A stretch of DNA of 64,000 bases from Peristeroidobacter soli (GTDB lineage Bacteria; Pseudomonadota; Gammaproteobacteria; Steroidobacterales; Steroidobacteraceae). Shown in pieces: positions 17,708 through 27,700 of this stretch. A program made the position numbers and the translations under genes. Position 1 is the first letter of the stretch. Every line of letters begins with the position of its first letter. The DNA lies in assembly GCF_004138485.1 (NCBI RefSeq), contig NZ_RYEV01000008.1, forward strand, positions 124,001-188,000, written 5' to 3'. The notes beneath the pieces were generated by a model, which made no database searches, was not told the origin of the DNA, and saw only the letters and a list, made by a program, of their open reading frames with translations.

Positions 17708-19069
17708 GTGCGCTCGCTGTTCCTTCGCATCTTTCTGTCGTTCTGGGTAGCGACGCTGCTGGTGCTGGCTACTACCGCCGCGGTGGCGTGGTATCGCTTT
17801 CAGCGCGATCAGTCACCCTCGCCCGATAGCCGGCAGCTCGCCTCCGAAGCGCGGCAGCGTCTGCTGGCCGGCGGTATGAAGGATCTGTATGCCTGGATCG
17901 AGAACGCGGAAGATCGTTATCCCGGCCGGTACATTTATGTCGTGCGTCCGGATGGTCAGGACGTTCTGCGGCGGCGGCTGCCACCGACTTATCGCAGCTA
18001 CGCGAATCGCCTGAAGGAGGCGGGCTTCTTCGGTCGCGAGCCGCCGCCGAATGGTCGCGACGATCCGCTGTTGCTGACGCCGCTGTTCACCGATCGCGAC
18101 GGCACGGTCTACACCGTGATGGTCGGGCAGCGCTCGCTGATCAGTCCGTTGCAGGCGTCCGACGTGCGTCTGGTCGTGTTCGCGTTCGCGCTCGCCATCA
18201 GCGGCCTGGTGTGCTGGTGGCTGGCTCGTTACATCAGCAAGCCGCTGGAACGGTTGCAGTCGAGTGCGCGCTCGCTGGCGGCGGGCAATCTCGATGAGCG
18301 GGTCGGCGAGGAATTTTCGAGTCGCCGCGACGAGCTTGGCGTGCTGGCGCAGGACTTCGACGCGATGGCCGATCACGTCCGTACGTTGATCGCGTCGAGA
18401 GAAGCCCTGTTGCGAGCCATGTCTCATGAGCTGCGCTCACCTTTGGCGCGACTGCGCGTCGCATCGGGTCTGGCGCGCCGGCCGCAGGCCGACATCGTCA
18501 AACAATTGGATCGCATCGAGCTGGAGGCCGAACGCCTCGACACATTGATCGGTCAGATGTTGCAGCTGTCGCAGCTGCGCTCCTACAAGCCGACGCTGCC
18601 GCTCGAGCCGATCGATGTGACGACTTTGTTGAACGAGGTGGTCGAGGACGCGCGCCTGGAAGCGAGCGGGGCCGACAAGAACGTGGACTGGACGGCGGGT
18701 GAGAGCCTGTGGCTGAACGGCAATCACGATCTCATGCGCAGTGCCATCGAGAATGTGCTGCGTAACGCCGTTCGCTTTACCAAGCCGGGTTCGGCGGTCG
18801 CGGTGTCATTGAGCCGCGAGCAGCAGGATGCTTTGATTGTGATCGAAGATCACGGTCCGGGTGTGCCGGAGGCGGAGTTGGCGCACATCTTCGAGCCGTT
18901 CTATCGAGTCGCCGAGTCGCGTGATCGCGATTCCGGTGGCACGGGGATCGGGCTCGCCATTACGGCGCGCGTCGTTGGTTTGTATCAGGGCCAGGTGCGG
19001 GCGCTGAACGCGGCGACTGGCGGTTTACGCGTCGAGATTCGCTGGCCGCTGCGGCGAGATGCGGCATGA
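17708..19069 (+). CDS. Sensor histidine kinase, CpxA/RstB type architecture
   Basis: 453-residue membrane kinase with a GTG start. A transmembrane helix (about 7-28), a periplasmic sensor segment of about 120 residues and a second helix (about 154-176) lead to a HAMP domain. His240 in SHELRSP is the phosphorylation site. The ATPase domain shows the N-box (ENVLRNAVRF), DHGPGVPE and GGTGIGLAI. It should phosphorylate the regulator encoded immediately upstream. Its stop overlaps a small repeat-bearing open frame through ATGA. Confidence 0.93.
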   Translation: MRSLFLRIFLSFWVATLLVLATTAAVAWYRFQRDQSPSPDSRQLASEARQRLLAGGMKDLYAWIENAEDRYPGRYIYVVRPDGQDVLRRRLPPTYRSYANRLKEAGFFGREPPPNGRDDPLLLTPLFTDRDGTVYTVMVGQRSLISPLQASDVRLVVFAFALAISGLVCWWLARYISKPLERLQSSARSLAAGNLDERVGEEFSSRRDELGVLAQDFDAMADHVRTLIASREALLRAMSHELRSPLARLRVASGLARRPQADIVKQLDRIELEAERLDTLIGQMLQLSQLRSYKPTLPLEPIDVTTLLNEVVEDARLEASGADKNVDWTAGESLWLNGNHDLMRSAIENVLRNAVRFTKPGSAVAVSLSREQQDALIVIEDHGPGVPEAELAHIFEPFYRVAESRDRDSGGTGIGLAITARVVGLYQGQVRALNAATGGLRVEIRWPLRRDAA

Positions 19070-19080
19070 TCATGCGCGCC

Positions 19081-19209
19081 GATGCGGCGGGACTGGAATT
19101 TGATCCCGCGTCAGCTGCTGCGGTGAGATTAGAACTGATCGCGCACGTCGCTGCGGTGATAGGACCTGATCTCGCGGCCGCCGCTGCGGTGGGATTAAAC
19201 CTGATCGTG
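19081..19209 (+). repeat. Imperfect 33-bp tandem repeat, four units
   Basis: Units start at 19081, 19117, 19150 and 19183, each like gctgcggtgggattaaacc followed by tgatc. The spacing is 36, 33 and 33 bp. The units lie in frame in a 60-codon open frame (19066-19248) whose ATG overlaps the kinase stop (ATGA), giving 11-residue repeats such as AAAVRLELIAH. Whether this frame is translated cannot be judged; it also overlaps the end of the convergent lipoprotein gene. Confidence 0.6.
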
Positions 19210-19683
19210 TCCTTTGACGGCGTATTGGGATACGGCGTGGCTCCGTAACGATTGCGCGCGATCGCGAATCGCCGTGATCTCCTCGGCGCTAACGTCTTTA
19301 TCGCCGGCGCGTGCTTTCAACACTTTGCCCTGCTCGTCGAATTCCAGCTCGATGGTGTCGTTCGAGTTGAGCGCGGCGCCGTGGTACTTCATCAAACGCG
19401 CGCCGAGAAATTCATAGGTGCCAGTCTGCGACGTGGCCTTGCGCGTTTCTGCCAGGCTCTGAATCTTTCCATCGTTGAATCTGGCTCGATAGGTGGCGGC
19501 GATGCCGCCGGGCGCGAATGAGCCGCGAAATTCCTGACCTGGCTGGTGCGCTGGATCGGCCGCGCGTTGTTCAACGAGTGGTGTGTTCGGCGTCGCGGCG
19601 GGCGCGGGTTCTTTCGAGCAGGCGGCGAGCAGCGAGGCCGCGATTGTCATCGCGAGCCGGCATGCGCCAAACCGCAGCGGCAT
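19195..19683 (-). CDS. Putative lipoprotein of unknown function
   Basis: 162-residue predicted lipoprotein with a hydrophobic leader and lipobox SLLAAC. The mature region begins with a Pro/Ala-rich linker followed by a small beta-rich domain (RGSFAPGGIAATYRARFNDGKIQSLAE) and an acidic stretch. I do not recognise the family. The ATG at 19683 gives the best signal peptide; a second ATG 11 codons later is possible, and no strong ribosome-binding site supports either. The long open frame upstream is GC-driven and unlikely to be coding. Confidence 0.6.
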   Translation of the reverse strand: MPLRFGACRLAMTIAASLLAACSKEPAPAATPNTPLVEQRAADPAHQPGQEFRGSFAPGGIAATYRARFNDGKIQSLAETRKATSQTGTYEFLGARLMKYHGAALNSNDTIELEFDEQGKVLKARAGDKDVSAEEITAIRDRAQSLRSHAVSQYAVKGHDQV

Positions 19684-19930
19684 TTGTTTTGTCGAGAGCA
19701 CGGTTGATCCAGGGGCATGAGGTCCGATCGGCAGCGCAAAGTTGTGCATTTTCGGCGCGTGCGCAAGGCCCCTGGCCGTCTGCCGGCGGCGACAGCCGCA
19801 CGACATAAAACTGCATCTTGCGTACGGCCTTCCCGCGCGACGCGCGAACGTGATTTGCTTCACACGACGGCGCGATCAGTTCCTCTAGTCTGCGGCGGAC
19901 TTTCCCGTCCGTCGTTTTATGGAGGAATTG

Positions 19931-20194
19931 ATGAGCGCCGCCAGCCCCGCCCCGACTCAGGTCCGTCGCACCGCCACGGCCGCGCCTTCCCGTGCTCCTC
20001 AGCAGGCCGCTCCGCAAGCCCAGCCGCAAGCGCGCGCGACCACGCAGGTGTTCGACTTCTCCAAGCCGAGTGGCGAGGATGAGATTCGCGTGAACCTGGC
20101 CGACGTGCCGGTCATGCGGACTTCCATGGAAGTCGACGTGTTCGAGCCGACGCTGCTGAGCCGCCTGTTCGATCTGTTCGGACCGCGCCGCTAA
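19931..20194 (+). CDS. Small Ala/Pro/Gln-rich hypothetical protein
   Basis: 87-residue protein not recognised. An optimal GGAGG precedes the ATG at 19931, and an intrinsic terminator follows the stop, so it is a real single-gene unit. The N-terminal 45 residues are Ala, Pro and Gln rich and basic. The C-terminal half (FDFSKPSGEDEIRVNLADVP and VFEPTLLSRLFDLFG) looks ordered, with an amphipathic end. No signal peptide. Confidence 0.65.
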   Translation: MSAASPAPTQVRRTATAAPSRAPQQAAPQAQPQARATTQVFDFSKPSGEDEIRVNLADVPVMRTSMEVDVFEPTLLSRLFDLFGPRR

Positions 20195-20220
20195 CAGCGC
20201 ACCACACGCCTTGCTTCGAG

Positions 20221-20255
20221 AGAGCCCGCCGGCACAACTGGCGGGCTCTTCTTTT
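20221..20255 (+). terminator. Rho-independent terminator
   Basis: A 10-bp stem agagcccgcc / ggcgggctct with a 9-nt loop is followed by tcttttaa. It ends the transcript of the small 87-residue protein gene. Confidence 0.85.
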
Positions 20256-20383
20256 AACTGGAGCTGCCGCACTTGCCGGGTACGAACAAGGCGAGTGCGT
20301 GAGATGACGCCTGCGCTCGCCGCCCGCGGCGGCGGCATGCAGATGGCATGAAGTGTTACATTCCCGCGTCTGCAGGGGGTGTG

Positions 20384-21718
20384 ATGTCATTGCATAGTCG
20401 AATTTTGGTGGCGCTTGCGATGCTGTTCTCGGTGAGCGGTGGCATGGCGGCGAGTTTTACCGGCCCGAACGACGTGGCTCGGGTGTTCGATCTCATGCAG
20501 CGCCGCCTCGAGCTGATGCGCTCCGTCGCTGCCTGGAAGTACGCCAATAACGCGCCGGTCACCGACGCCGCTCGCGAGCAGCAAGTCCTGGACGCGACCG
20601 TCGCCCAGGCGCAGCGGCTCGGCATCGATCCCGCGTCGGCGCGCGAGCTGTTCTCGCTCCAGATCCGCATGGCTCGCGACGTACAGGAACATTTCATCGC
20701 GACCTGGAAGCAGCAGAAGCCAGCCAACGAGGCCGATCCTGCGCATCCCTGCGCCCCCGACATTCGGGCATCCTGCCCAGCACCGGTGCGTGATCTGAGC
20801 AAGGAGCTGCGACCGGAGCTGGATCGTCTCGGTAACGAGCTGCTGCAGGCCATCTATCTCGCCCTGCCTGAATTGATGACCGATGATTTTGCCACTCGCT
20901 ATCAAGCGCAAGCCGCGAAGCTCGCGATGCCCGGGCTGCAACAGGACGATGGAGCCGCGCTGCTGAAAGCGGCGAGCCAGTTGCGCCCGGCGGCGATGCC
21001 GGCACTCGAACGAATCAAGGCCAGCAAGGTGCTCCGCATCGGCATGACTGGCGACTACGCGCCCTTCACGCTGGAGCGGGGCGGTGAGCTTTCAGGCGCG
21101 GATGTCCAGATGGGCGATGCGTTGGCGAAGTCGCTGGGAGTACAACCGCAATTCGTGAGCACGAGCTGGAGCACGCTGATGCGGGACTATCAGGCCGGGC
21201 GCTTCGACGTGGCGCTCGGCGGGGTCAGCATCACGCCGGAGCGTGCCAGGGTGGCGGCGTTTTCCATTCCTTATCATCGGGGCGGCAAGACACCCATCGT
21301 TCGGTGTGGCACCGAGGCGCGCTTCGACACGGTCGAGGAAATCGATCGCCCCGAAGTACGCGTCGTCGTGAATCCGGGTGGGACCAATCAGCAGTTCGTG
21401 CGCGAGCGGCTGAGTCACTCGCATGTCACCGTGCATCCGGACAATCGCACGATCTTCGCGGAGATCGCGGACGGCCGCGCCGACGTGATGGTGACCGATG
21501 ACGTCGAGGTCGACTTGCAGGCGCGTCGTGACAAGCGATTGTGTCGCGCGACTGCATCGACGTTCACTCACGGTGACAAGGCGATTTTACTGCCGCGAGA
21601 CGAGGCGCTTCGCGGCCAGGTCGATGCATGGTTGCAGGATCAAATTGCGGCGGGCGCAGTGAATGCATGGCTGGAAAGCGCGCTGGTCGCGCAGGCGCAG
21701 CGGAAGACCGTGAATTAG
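20384..21718 (+). CDS. Periplasmic chorismate mutase - cyclohexadienyl dehydratase fusion (AroQ-PheC)
   Basis: 444-residue protein with a Sec signal peptide (about residues 1-23). Residues about 30-200 match secreted chorismate mutases of the AroQ-gamma class ([22 protein letters not shown], then DARE-like [19 protein letters not shown]). Residues about 210-444 are a solute-binding-protein-3 fold as in periplasmic cyclohexadienyl dehydratase PheC ([44 protein letters not shown]). Together they would convert chorismate to prephenate and then to phenylpyruvate (or arogenate to phenylalanine) outside the cytoplasm. AGGGGG supports the start at 20384. The catalytic assignment follows the families; the purpose of a periplasmic phenylalanine route is unknown. 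Confidence 0.85.
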   Translation: MSLHSRILVALAMLFSVSGGMAASFTGPNDVARVFDLMQRRLELMRSVAAWKYANNAPVTDAAREQQVLDATVAQAQRLGIDPASARELFSLQIRMARDVQEHFIATWKQQKPANEADPAHPCAPDIRASCPAPVRDLSKELRPELDRLGNELLQAIYLALPELMTDDFATRYQAQAAKLAMPGLQQDDGAALLKAASQLRPAAMPALERIKASKVLRIGMTGDYAPFTLERGGELSGADVQMGDALAKSLGVQPQFVSTSWSTLMRDYQAGRFDVALGGVSITPERARVAAFSIPYHRGGKTPIVRCGTEARFDTVEEIDRPEVRVVVNPGGTNQQFVRERLSHSHVTVHPDNRTIFAEIADGRADVMVTDDVEVDLQARRDKRLCRATASTFTHGDKAILLPRDEALRGQVDAWLQDQIAAGAVNAWLESALVAQAQRKTVN

Positions 21719-21734
21719 ATAGCTGGCCGGTGCT

Positions 21735-21761
21735 GGGCAGGACGCCCAAATGCAGCGGGCA
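21735..21761. repeat. Short dispersed palindrome, second copy
   Basis: gggcaggacgcccaaatgcag and flanking bases match the reverse complement of 9893-9919. The surrounding 21719-21907 gap holds further GC-rich palindromes (ggccggtgccggcc, ggccattggcc) but no gene; the lemA ribosome-binding site GGAGG ends it. Confidence 0.5.
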
Positions 21762-21907
21762 GGATGTGCTGGAGCTGCCCGGCAGGCAGGCGGCCGGTGC
21801 CGGCCAACGCCGTTTGCCGGTCGCCGGCGGCCATTGGCCGGCGATGCTGCTGCGAGCCGGGCGTATTCGGTATGCTTTGATGCGGCATTCGCCGTGGAGG
21901 TCGTCAG

Positions 21908-22489
21908 ATGGGCTGGATCGTTTTCATCGTCATCGTCCTGATCGCGATTTTTTTCATTTCCATCTACAACAAGCTGGTCGGTGGCCGGAACGCCTATAAG
22001 AACGCGTTCGCCCAGATCGACGTGCAGCTCACGCGGCGTCACGATCTGATTCCGAACCTGGTGGAAACCGCGAAGGGCTACATGAAGCACGAGCGCGAGA
22101 CGCTCGAAGCGGTCATCACTGCGCGCAACGCCGCGGTCACCGGTTTGAAGAATGCCTCGGCGAATCCGGGCGACCCCAGCGCCGTCCAGCAATTGTCGGG
22201 TGCTGAGAATGCGCTGAATGGCGCGCTCGGCCGACTGTTCGCGCTGGCCGAGGCCTATCCGGATCTCAAGGCCAATCAGAACATGATGCAGGTGTCGGAA
22301 GAGCTGACCTCGACCGAAAACAAAGTCGCGTTCGCGCGCCAGGCGTTCAACGATGCCGTCATGACTTATAACAATGCTCGCGAGATGTTCCCCAACAGCA
22401 TCGTCGCCAACATGTTCTCGTTCCTGCCGGCGCAGTTGCTGGAGATCGAGTCGGCCGAGAAGCGCGCGGTGCCGGTGGTGAAGTTCTAA
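21908..22489 (+). CDS. lemA: LemA family protein
   Basis: 193-residue protein with one N-terminal membrane helix (residues 3-21) followed by the helical LemA domain. Typical blocks are YNKLVGGRNAYKNAFAQIDV, RRHDLIPNLVETAKGYMKHE and MFPNSIVANMF. The bulk is expected to be a periplasmic four-helix bundle. GGAGG lies 7 nt before the ATG. It is followed 24 bp later by an M48 protease gene, the conserved lemA-htpX-like pairing, so the two products probably act together at the envelope. Confidence 0.92.
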   Translation: MGWIVFIVIVLIAIFFISIYNKLVGGRNAYKNAFAQIDVQLTRRHDLIPNLVETAKGYMKHERETLEAVITARNAAVTGLKNASANPGDPSAVQQLSGAENALNGALGRLFALAEAYPDLKANQNMMQVSEELTSTENKVAFARQAFNDAVMTYNNAREMFPNSIVANMFSFLPAQLLEIESAEKRAVPVVKF

Positions 22490-22513
22490 CCACGGCATCC
22501 AGCGGGCGCCGCC

Positions 22514-24433
22514 ATGAACTTCTTCGAGCGACAGGAAGCGTCGCGACGGATGTCGCGCTGGCTCATCGTGCTGTTTGCCGCCGCGGTGCTGTCCGTGGTC
22601 GTGGCGGTGAACCTCGTCGTGTCCTTCCTGATCTCACGAGGCCAGGAGAACATGACCGGCTACGCGCCGACTCTGGGCGAATGGATGAGCGCCAATCCGG
22701 GCACGCTATTGATCACGACCCTGGTGGTCGTGGGCATCATCGGGCTGGCGAGTCTTTATAAGACGGTGGTGCTGGGCGGCGGCGGCGGTGTGGTCGCTAA
22801 ATCGCTCGGCGGCGTGCGCGTGTCGCCGGACACCACCGATCCACAGCAACGCCGGCTGCTCAACGTCGTCGAAGAAATGGCGATTGCTTCGGGCGTGCCC
22901 ATGCCCGAGGTGTATCTGCTCGAGCATGAGATGGGCATCAATGCGTTCGCCGCCGGTCACAATCCCGCGAACGCGGCGATCGGTGTCACGCGCGGCACGT
23001 TGACGACCTTGAATCGCACCGAGCTGCAAGGCGTGATCGCGCACGAGTTCAGTCATATCTTGAATGGCGACATGCGCCTGAACATTCGGCTGATGGGGCT
23101 GCTGTTCGGTTTGCTGGCGATTGCCATGATCGGGCGCATCGTGCTCCGGTTCAGTTCCGGGGGGCGCGATTCCAAGAAGGCGTTTCCGGTGCTGCTGGTC
23201 GCGCTGGCGGTGCTGATCATCGGCTACATCGGCTTGTTCTTCGGTCGGTTGATTCAGGCGGCGGTGTCTCGCAGCCGTGAGTCGCTGGCCGACGCGTCGG
23301 CGGTGCAGTTCACTCGCGATCCCGTCGGCCTGCGCGGCGCGTTGCTGAAAATCGGTGCGCTGTCGGGCGGTTCCAAGATCGGCAATCCCGAAGTCGAAGA
23401 AGTCGCGCACATGCTGTTCGCGCCGGGCATGAGCCGGTTCTTCGCCACGCATCCGTCGTTGGAATCCCGTCTGAAGGCGATCGACCCGAGCTTTACTTCC
23501 AAAGACTTCGACCGTGCCCGCGCCGAGCTGATTCACGCGGCCGAGCAGGCCAAGGCGGATGCGACGCCGAAACAAACGTCGGCCGAGCGGTTGGAATCGC
23601 TGATCGACGTGCCGGGCGCGGCAGCGGTCGCGGGGCTCGTGGCCAATCCCGGCACCGTTCATATGCAGCTCGCGCGGGACATTCGCAAGTCGTTGCCGGA
23701 AGCCATCGTCCTCGCCGGCGCTCATCCTGATTCGGCGCGGGTGCTATTGCTGACGTTGGCGCTCGATACCAATCCCGAAGTGCGCGAGCGGCAGCAGCAG
23801 TTCATCGCTGCCCAGATTGATCCGCGGACGGCGGAGCACGTCGGACAATTGTTGGACGTCGTCGATGGGCTCGAGCCCGAACAGCGCATGCCGGCCTTGT
23901 TGCGCGCGATTCCTGCGCTCCGGCAGCTGACGCGCGACGAGCGTATGAAGTTGATGTCCACGCTGAATGGCATGCTCCAGCGCGAAGGCCGGGTCTCGTT
24001 GCAGAGCTACGTGCTTCGCAAGCTGGCGCAGGTTCATCTGAACGATGACCTGAATCCGGTCGCCCGGACCCGGCAGCTGCCGTTAAACGTCGTGCAGAAG
24101 GACATTCAGGTGCTGTTCTCGGTGTTGGCTCAGCATGGGCACGCCGACCTGGCGGACGCTCGACGAGCCTACGAGGCTGGCGTGCACCACCTGCTGCCCC
24201 GGGAGCGGCCGTCGTTCGTCAATCTGGCGCATTGGGCTCAGCCGCTGGACGTGGCGCTGAGCCGGCTCGATCAGCTGGCTCCCATCATGAAGGAGCAACT
24301 GGTCGAGGCTCTGGTCAAGACCGTGACCCACGATCAAAAACTCACCCTCGGCGAGGCCGAGCTGCTGCGCGCCGTCTGCGCGACCGTCCACTGCCCGTTG
24401 CCACCCCTGGTAACGTCTGGAACAGACGGCTAG
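22514..24433 (+). CDS. Membrane M48 metalloprotease with long C-terminal domain
   Basis: 639-residue HtpX-like zinc protease. Hydrophobic helices lie at about 17-42, 60-82 and, after the active site, 193-212 and 235-260. The active site is HEFSH (His177, Glu178, His181), with the third ligand in SRESLADASAVQFTRDP. HtpX proteins are about 290 residues; here about 300 further residues (from 335) form a soluble helical region with no family I recognise. The pairing with lemA supports an envelope quality-control or processing role. The C-terminal helices may bind substrates or partners. Confidence 0.88.
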   Translation: MNFFERQEASRRMSRWLIVLFAAAVLSVVVAVNLVVSFLISRGQENMTGYAPTLGEWMSANPGTLLITTLVVVGIIGLASLYKTVVLGGGGGVVAKSLGGVRVSPDTTDPQQRRLLNVVEEMAIASGVPMPEVYLLEHEMGINAFAAGHNPANAAIGVTRGTLTTLNRTELQGVIAHEFSHILNGDMRLNIRLMGLLFGLLAIAMIGRIVLRFSSGGRDSKKAFPVLLVALAVLIIGYIGLFFGRLIQAAVSRSRESLADASAVQFTRDPVGLRGALLKIGALSGGSKIGNPEVEEVAHMLFAPGMSRFFATHPSLESRLKAIDPSFTSKDFDRARAELIHAAEQAKADATPKQTSAERLESLIDVPGAAAVAGLVANPGTVHMQLARDIRKSLPEAIVLAGAHPDSARVLLLTLALDTNPEVRERQQQFIAAQIDPRTAEHVGQLLDVVDGLEPEQRMPALLRAIPALRQLTRDERMKLMSTLNGMLQREGRVSLQSYVLRKLAQVHLNDDLNPVARTRQLPLNVVQKDIQVLFSVLAQHGHADLADARRAYEAGVHHLLPRERPSFVNLAHWAQPLDVALSRLDQLAPIMKEQLVEALVKTVTHDQKLTLGEAELLRAVCATVHCPLPPLVTSGTDG

Positions 24434-24450
24434 TCGAAGCCGCCCCATGG

Positions 24451-24547
24451 GTACATGGATGTACCCCGCCGCTTGCGGCGGCGAGAGGTAAAAGTCACGC
24501 CTTTTGGCGACTCGCAGGAGGGTTGTGGCAGGGATGCCCGATCCCGA
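24451..24547. repeat. Dispersed intergenic repeat, copy 1
   Basis: About 97 bp that align along their whole length with 61363-61467, 37 kb away. Shared blocks include the ccgccgc/gcggcgg hairpin, aaaagtcacgcctttt and ggcagggatgcccgat. It lies in the 278-bp gap between the M48 gene and uvrA, which holds no gene. Confidence 0.7.
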
Positions 24548-24711
24548 CTTTAAGTAGACAGTCCCTGACAGCTTTCGGCGTTTGAATGCGCCCCCTGGTG
24601 AGCGCGCGCTTGAAGCTGCGCTTACAATCCACATCTCCATGATTCGTCGGGCCCGGTCCTCGGGCCTGGCGTTTTTCCTACAGCGTTCGGGGCCTCAGGC
24701 CATCGGTGAGC

Positions 24712-27700
24712 ATGTCCCAGTCCATCGTCATTCGTGGCGCGCGCCAGAACAATCTCAAGAACCTGCACCTCGAGTTGCCCACCGGCGAGCTGATCGTCGT
24801 TACCGGCGTGTCCGGATCGGGCAAGTCCTCGCTGGTGTTCGACACGCTGTACGCCGAAGGGCAGCGCCGCTACGTCGAGACCTTCTCGCCGTACGCGCGC
24901 CAGTTCCTGGATCGCATGGACCGGCCGCAGGTCGAGCGCATCGACGGCATTCCGCCCGCCATCGCCATCGATCAGACCAATCCGGTGCGGACCTCGCGCT
25001 CCACCGTGGGCACGATGACCGAGCTCAACGATCACTTGAAGCTGCTGTTCTCGCGGGCCGCGCAGGTGTACTGCCGTCAGTGCTCGGCGCCGGTGAAGCG
25101 CGATTCCGCGCAGAGCATTTATGCAGAGTTGAGCGAACGTTTGCAGGCGTTGGGTCGCAGCGACGCGCGCGTCATCGTCACGTTCCCCGTGCCGGTGCCG
25201 GCGAATTTCGGCGAGGCTGAAGTGCTGAGCCTGCTGGAAAAGCAGGGCTACACGCGGCTGTTCCAGCGAATCACGTCCACGGTGGCCGCGACCGAGCCCG
25301 CCAAGGGCAAGAAGAAGGCTGCGAAGAAGGGGCGCAAGAACGCCGAGGAAGCATCTCAGACCAGCGTCGTCCTCGAAATGATTCAGGACCGTTTCCGTTT
25401 CGACAACACCGATCGCGAACGCGTGATCGAAGCGCTCGAGTCCGCGCTGCGCGTCGGCCGGGATCGGGTGGCGATTCACGTGCTCGAAGCGAATGGCGGT
25501 GGTCGCAGCGCCGAGAATGACGTCACTCCTCCGGCGACATCGGCAACCTGGCGCTTCTCATCGGATCTGCACTGCGCCGACTGTGACATCCATTATCGCG
25601 AGCCCACGCCCAGCCTGTTCTCGTTCAACTCGCCGCTCGGGGCATGCGACGCGTGCCGGGGTTTCGGGCGCATCATCGGTATCGACTTCGGTCGCATCAT
25701 TCCCGATCAAAGCAAGACGTTGAAGGGCGGCGCGGTCCGTCCGTGGCAGACCGAGTCGTATCGCGAGTGCCAGGACGATCTGATCAAGTACGCGCGCAAG
25801 AGAAACATTCCCATCGACGTGCCGTGGCGCGAGCTGACCGAGGAGCAGCGTCAGTGGGTGCTCGAAGGCGAAGGCAGCTGGGAAGACAAGCTGTGGTACG
25901 GCGTGCGCCGCTTCTTCGCCTGGCTCGAAACGAAATCCTACAAGATGCATGTTCGCGTCCTGTTGTCGAAGTATCGCGCGTACACGCCATGCACGGTGTG
26001 CGATGGCGCGCGACTCAAGACCGACGCGTTGCTGTGGCGTCTCGGCACCAAGGCGGACGCGAAAGCGGTGCTGCCCGACGCCCTGCGCTTCAAGCCGAAC
26101 GGCGTGCAATGGAACGACGCGCAGCTGGCGGAATTGCCGGGCATCGGCATTCACGAGCTGATGCTGTTGCCCATCGATCGGTGCAAACAGTTTTTCGATC
26201 GCCTGGCGCTGCCGGCGCCGCTGGATGAAGCGAGCGATCTGGTTCTGCGCGAGATCCGCGGCCGTTTCGGTTATCTGCTCGACGTGGGCCTGGGCTATCT
26301 CACGCTCGATCGCCAGTCGCGCACGCTGTCCGGCGGCGAGGTACAGCGAATCAATCTCACGACGGCGCTCGGTACGTCGCTGGTCAATACCTTGTTCGTG
26401 CTGGATGAGCCGTCGATCGGCTTGCATCCGCGCGACATGGGGCGCGTGATCAATGTGATGCATCGACTGAAGGCCGCGGGCAATTCACTGGTCGTGGTCG
26501 AGCATGATCCCCAAGTGATGCAGGCCGCCGACAAGTTGATCGACGTCGGTCCGGGTCCCGGCGAGAAGGGCGGCGAAATCGTGTTCTTTGGTGAGCCCGC
26601 CGAGCTGGCGAAGGCGGAGCGTTCGCTCACGGCGGATTATCTGCTGGGTCGCAAGCAGGTCAGCGAAGTATTGCCGGATGCCGCTCAGTCGGCGCCGACC
26701 GCGGCGCTGACAGTGAAGGGCGCGCGCCAGCACAATCTCAAGGGCATCGACGTCTCCATTCCGTTGCAGCGCCTGGTGTGTGTCACGGGCGTGTCGGGCT
26801 CGGGCAAGTCGACGTTGATTCAAGACGTGCTGTATCCGGCACTGCTCAAGCACTTCGGCAAGCCGACCGAAGCGCCGGGTGAGCACGACTCGATCAAGGG
26901 CGCTGAAAACATCAGCGCGGTCGTGATGGTCGATCAGACATCGATCGGTCGCACCACCCGTTCCAATCCGGCGAGCTATGTCGGCGCGTTCGACGCGATC
27001 CGCAAGTTGTTCGCCAACGAGCCGCTGGCGAAAGAGCGCGACTACACGATCGGCACGTTCAGTTTCAATTCCGGCAACGGTCGCTGCCCGACCTGCGGCG
27101 GCAATGGTTTCGAACACGTCGAGATGCAATTCCTGTCCGACGTGTATCTGCGTTGCGCAGACTGTAACGGCCGCCGCTATCGCGGCGAAATTCTCGAGAT
27201 CAAATTGAATCGCGGCCCCGGCCCGGGCCGTAGCATCGCCGACGTGCTCGACATGACGGTGTCGGAAGCGGTCGAGTTCTTCGCCGGCGAGCGCGAAGTG
27301 CTGTCGACATTGCGTCCGCTCGCCGAAGTGGGTCTCGACTATCTGCGACTCGGTCAGCCGGTACCGACGCTGTCGGGTGGCGAAGCACAGCGGTTGAAGC
27401 TCGCGGGTCACCTGGCGGAAAGCGCAACGGCGCGCTCGGATGACGACGCCACGCCGGGCAAGTTGTTTCTATTCGACGAGCCCACCACGGGCTTGCACTT
27501 CGACGACATCGCCAAGCTGCTGCGCGCGTTCCGTCGTTTGATCGCGGCCGGGCATTCGTTGCTGGTCATCGAGCACAATCTCGACGTCATCGCTGCGTCC
27601 GATTGGCTCATCGATCTCGGTCCGGAAGGGGGCGAGGCGGGCGGAGAAATCATCGCGGTCGGTACGCCGGCGGACCTGATGAAGGTGCCGGGCTCGCACA

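Noticed and set aside
19066-19248. 60-codon frame after the histidine kinase, as a certain gene
   Set aside because: Only the repeat structure and the ATGA overlap support it. There is no domain, so it is listed as a repeat and a finding rather than a CDS.
24582-25220. 212-codon frame before and inside uvrA
   Set aside because: Arg/His-rich shadow in another frame of the UvrA start region, without a ribosome-binding site.
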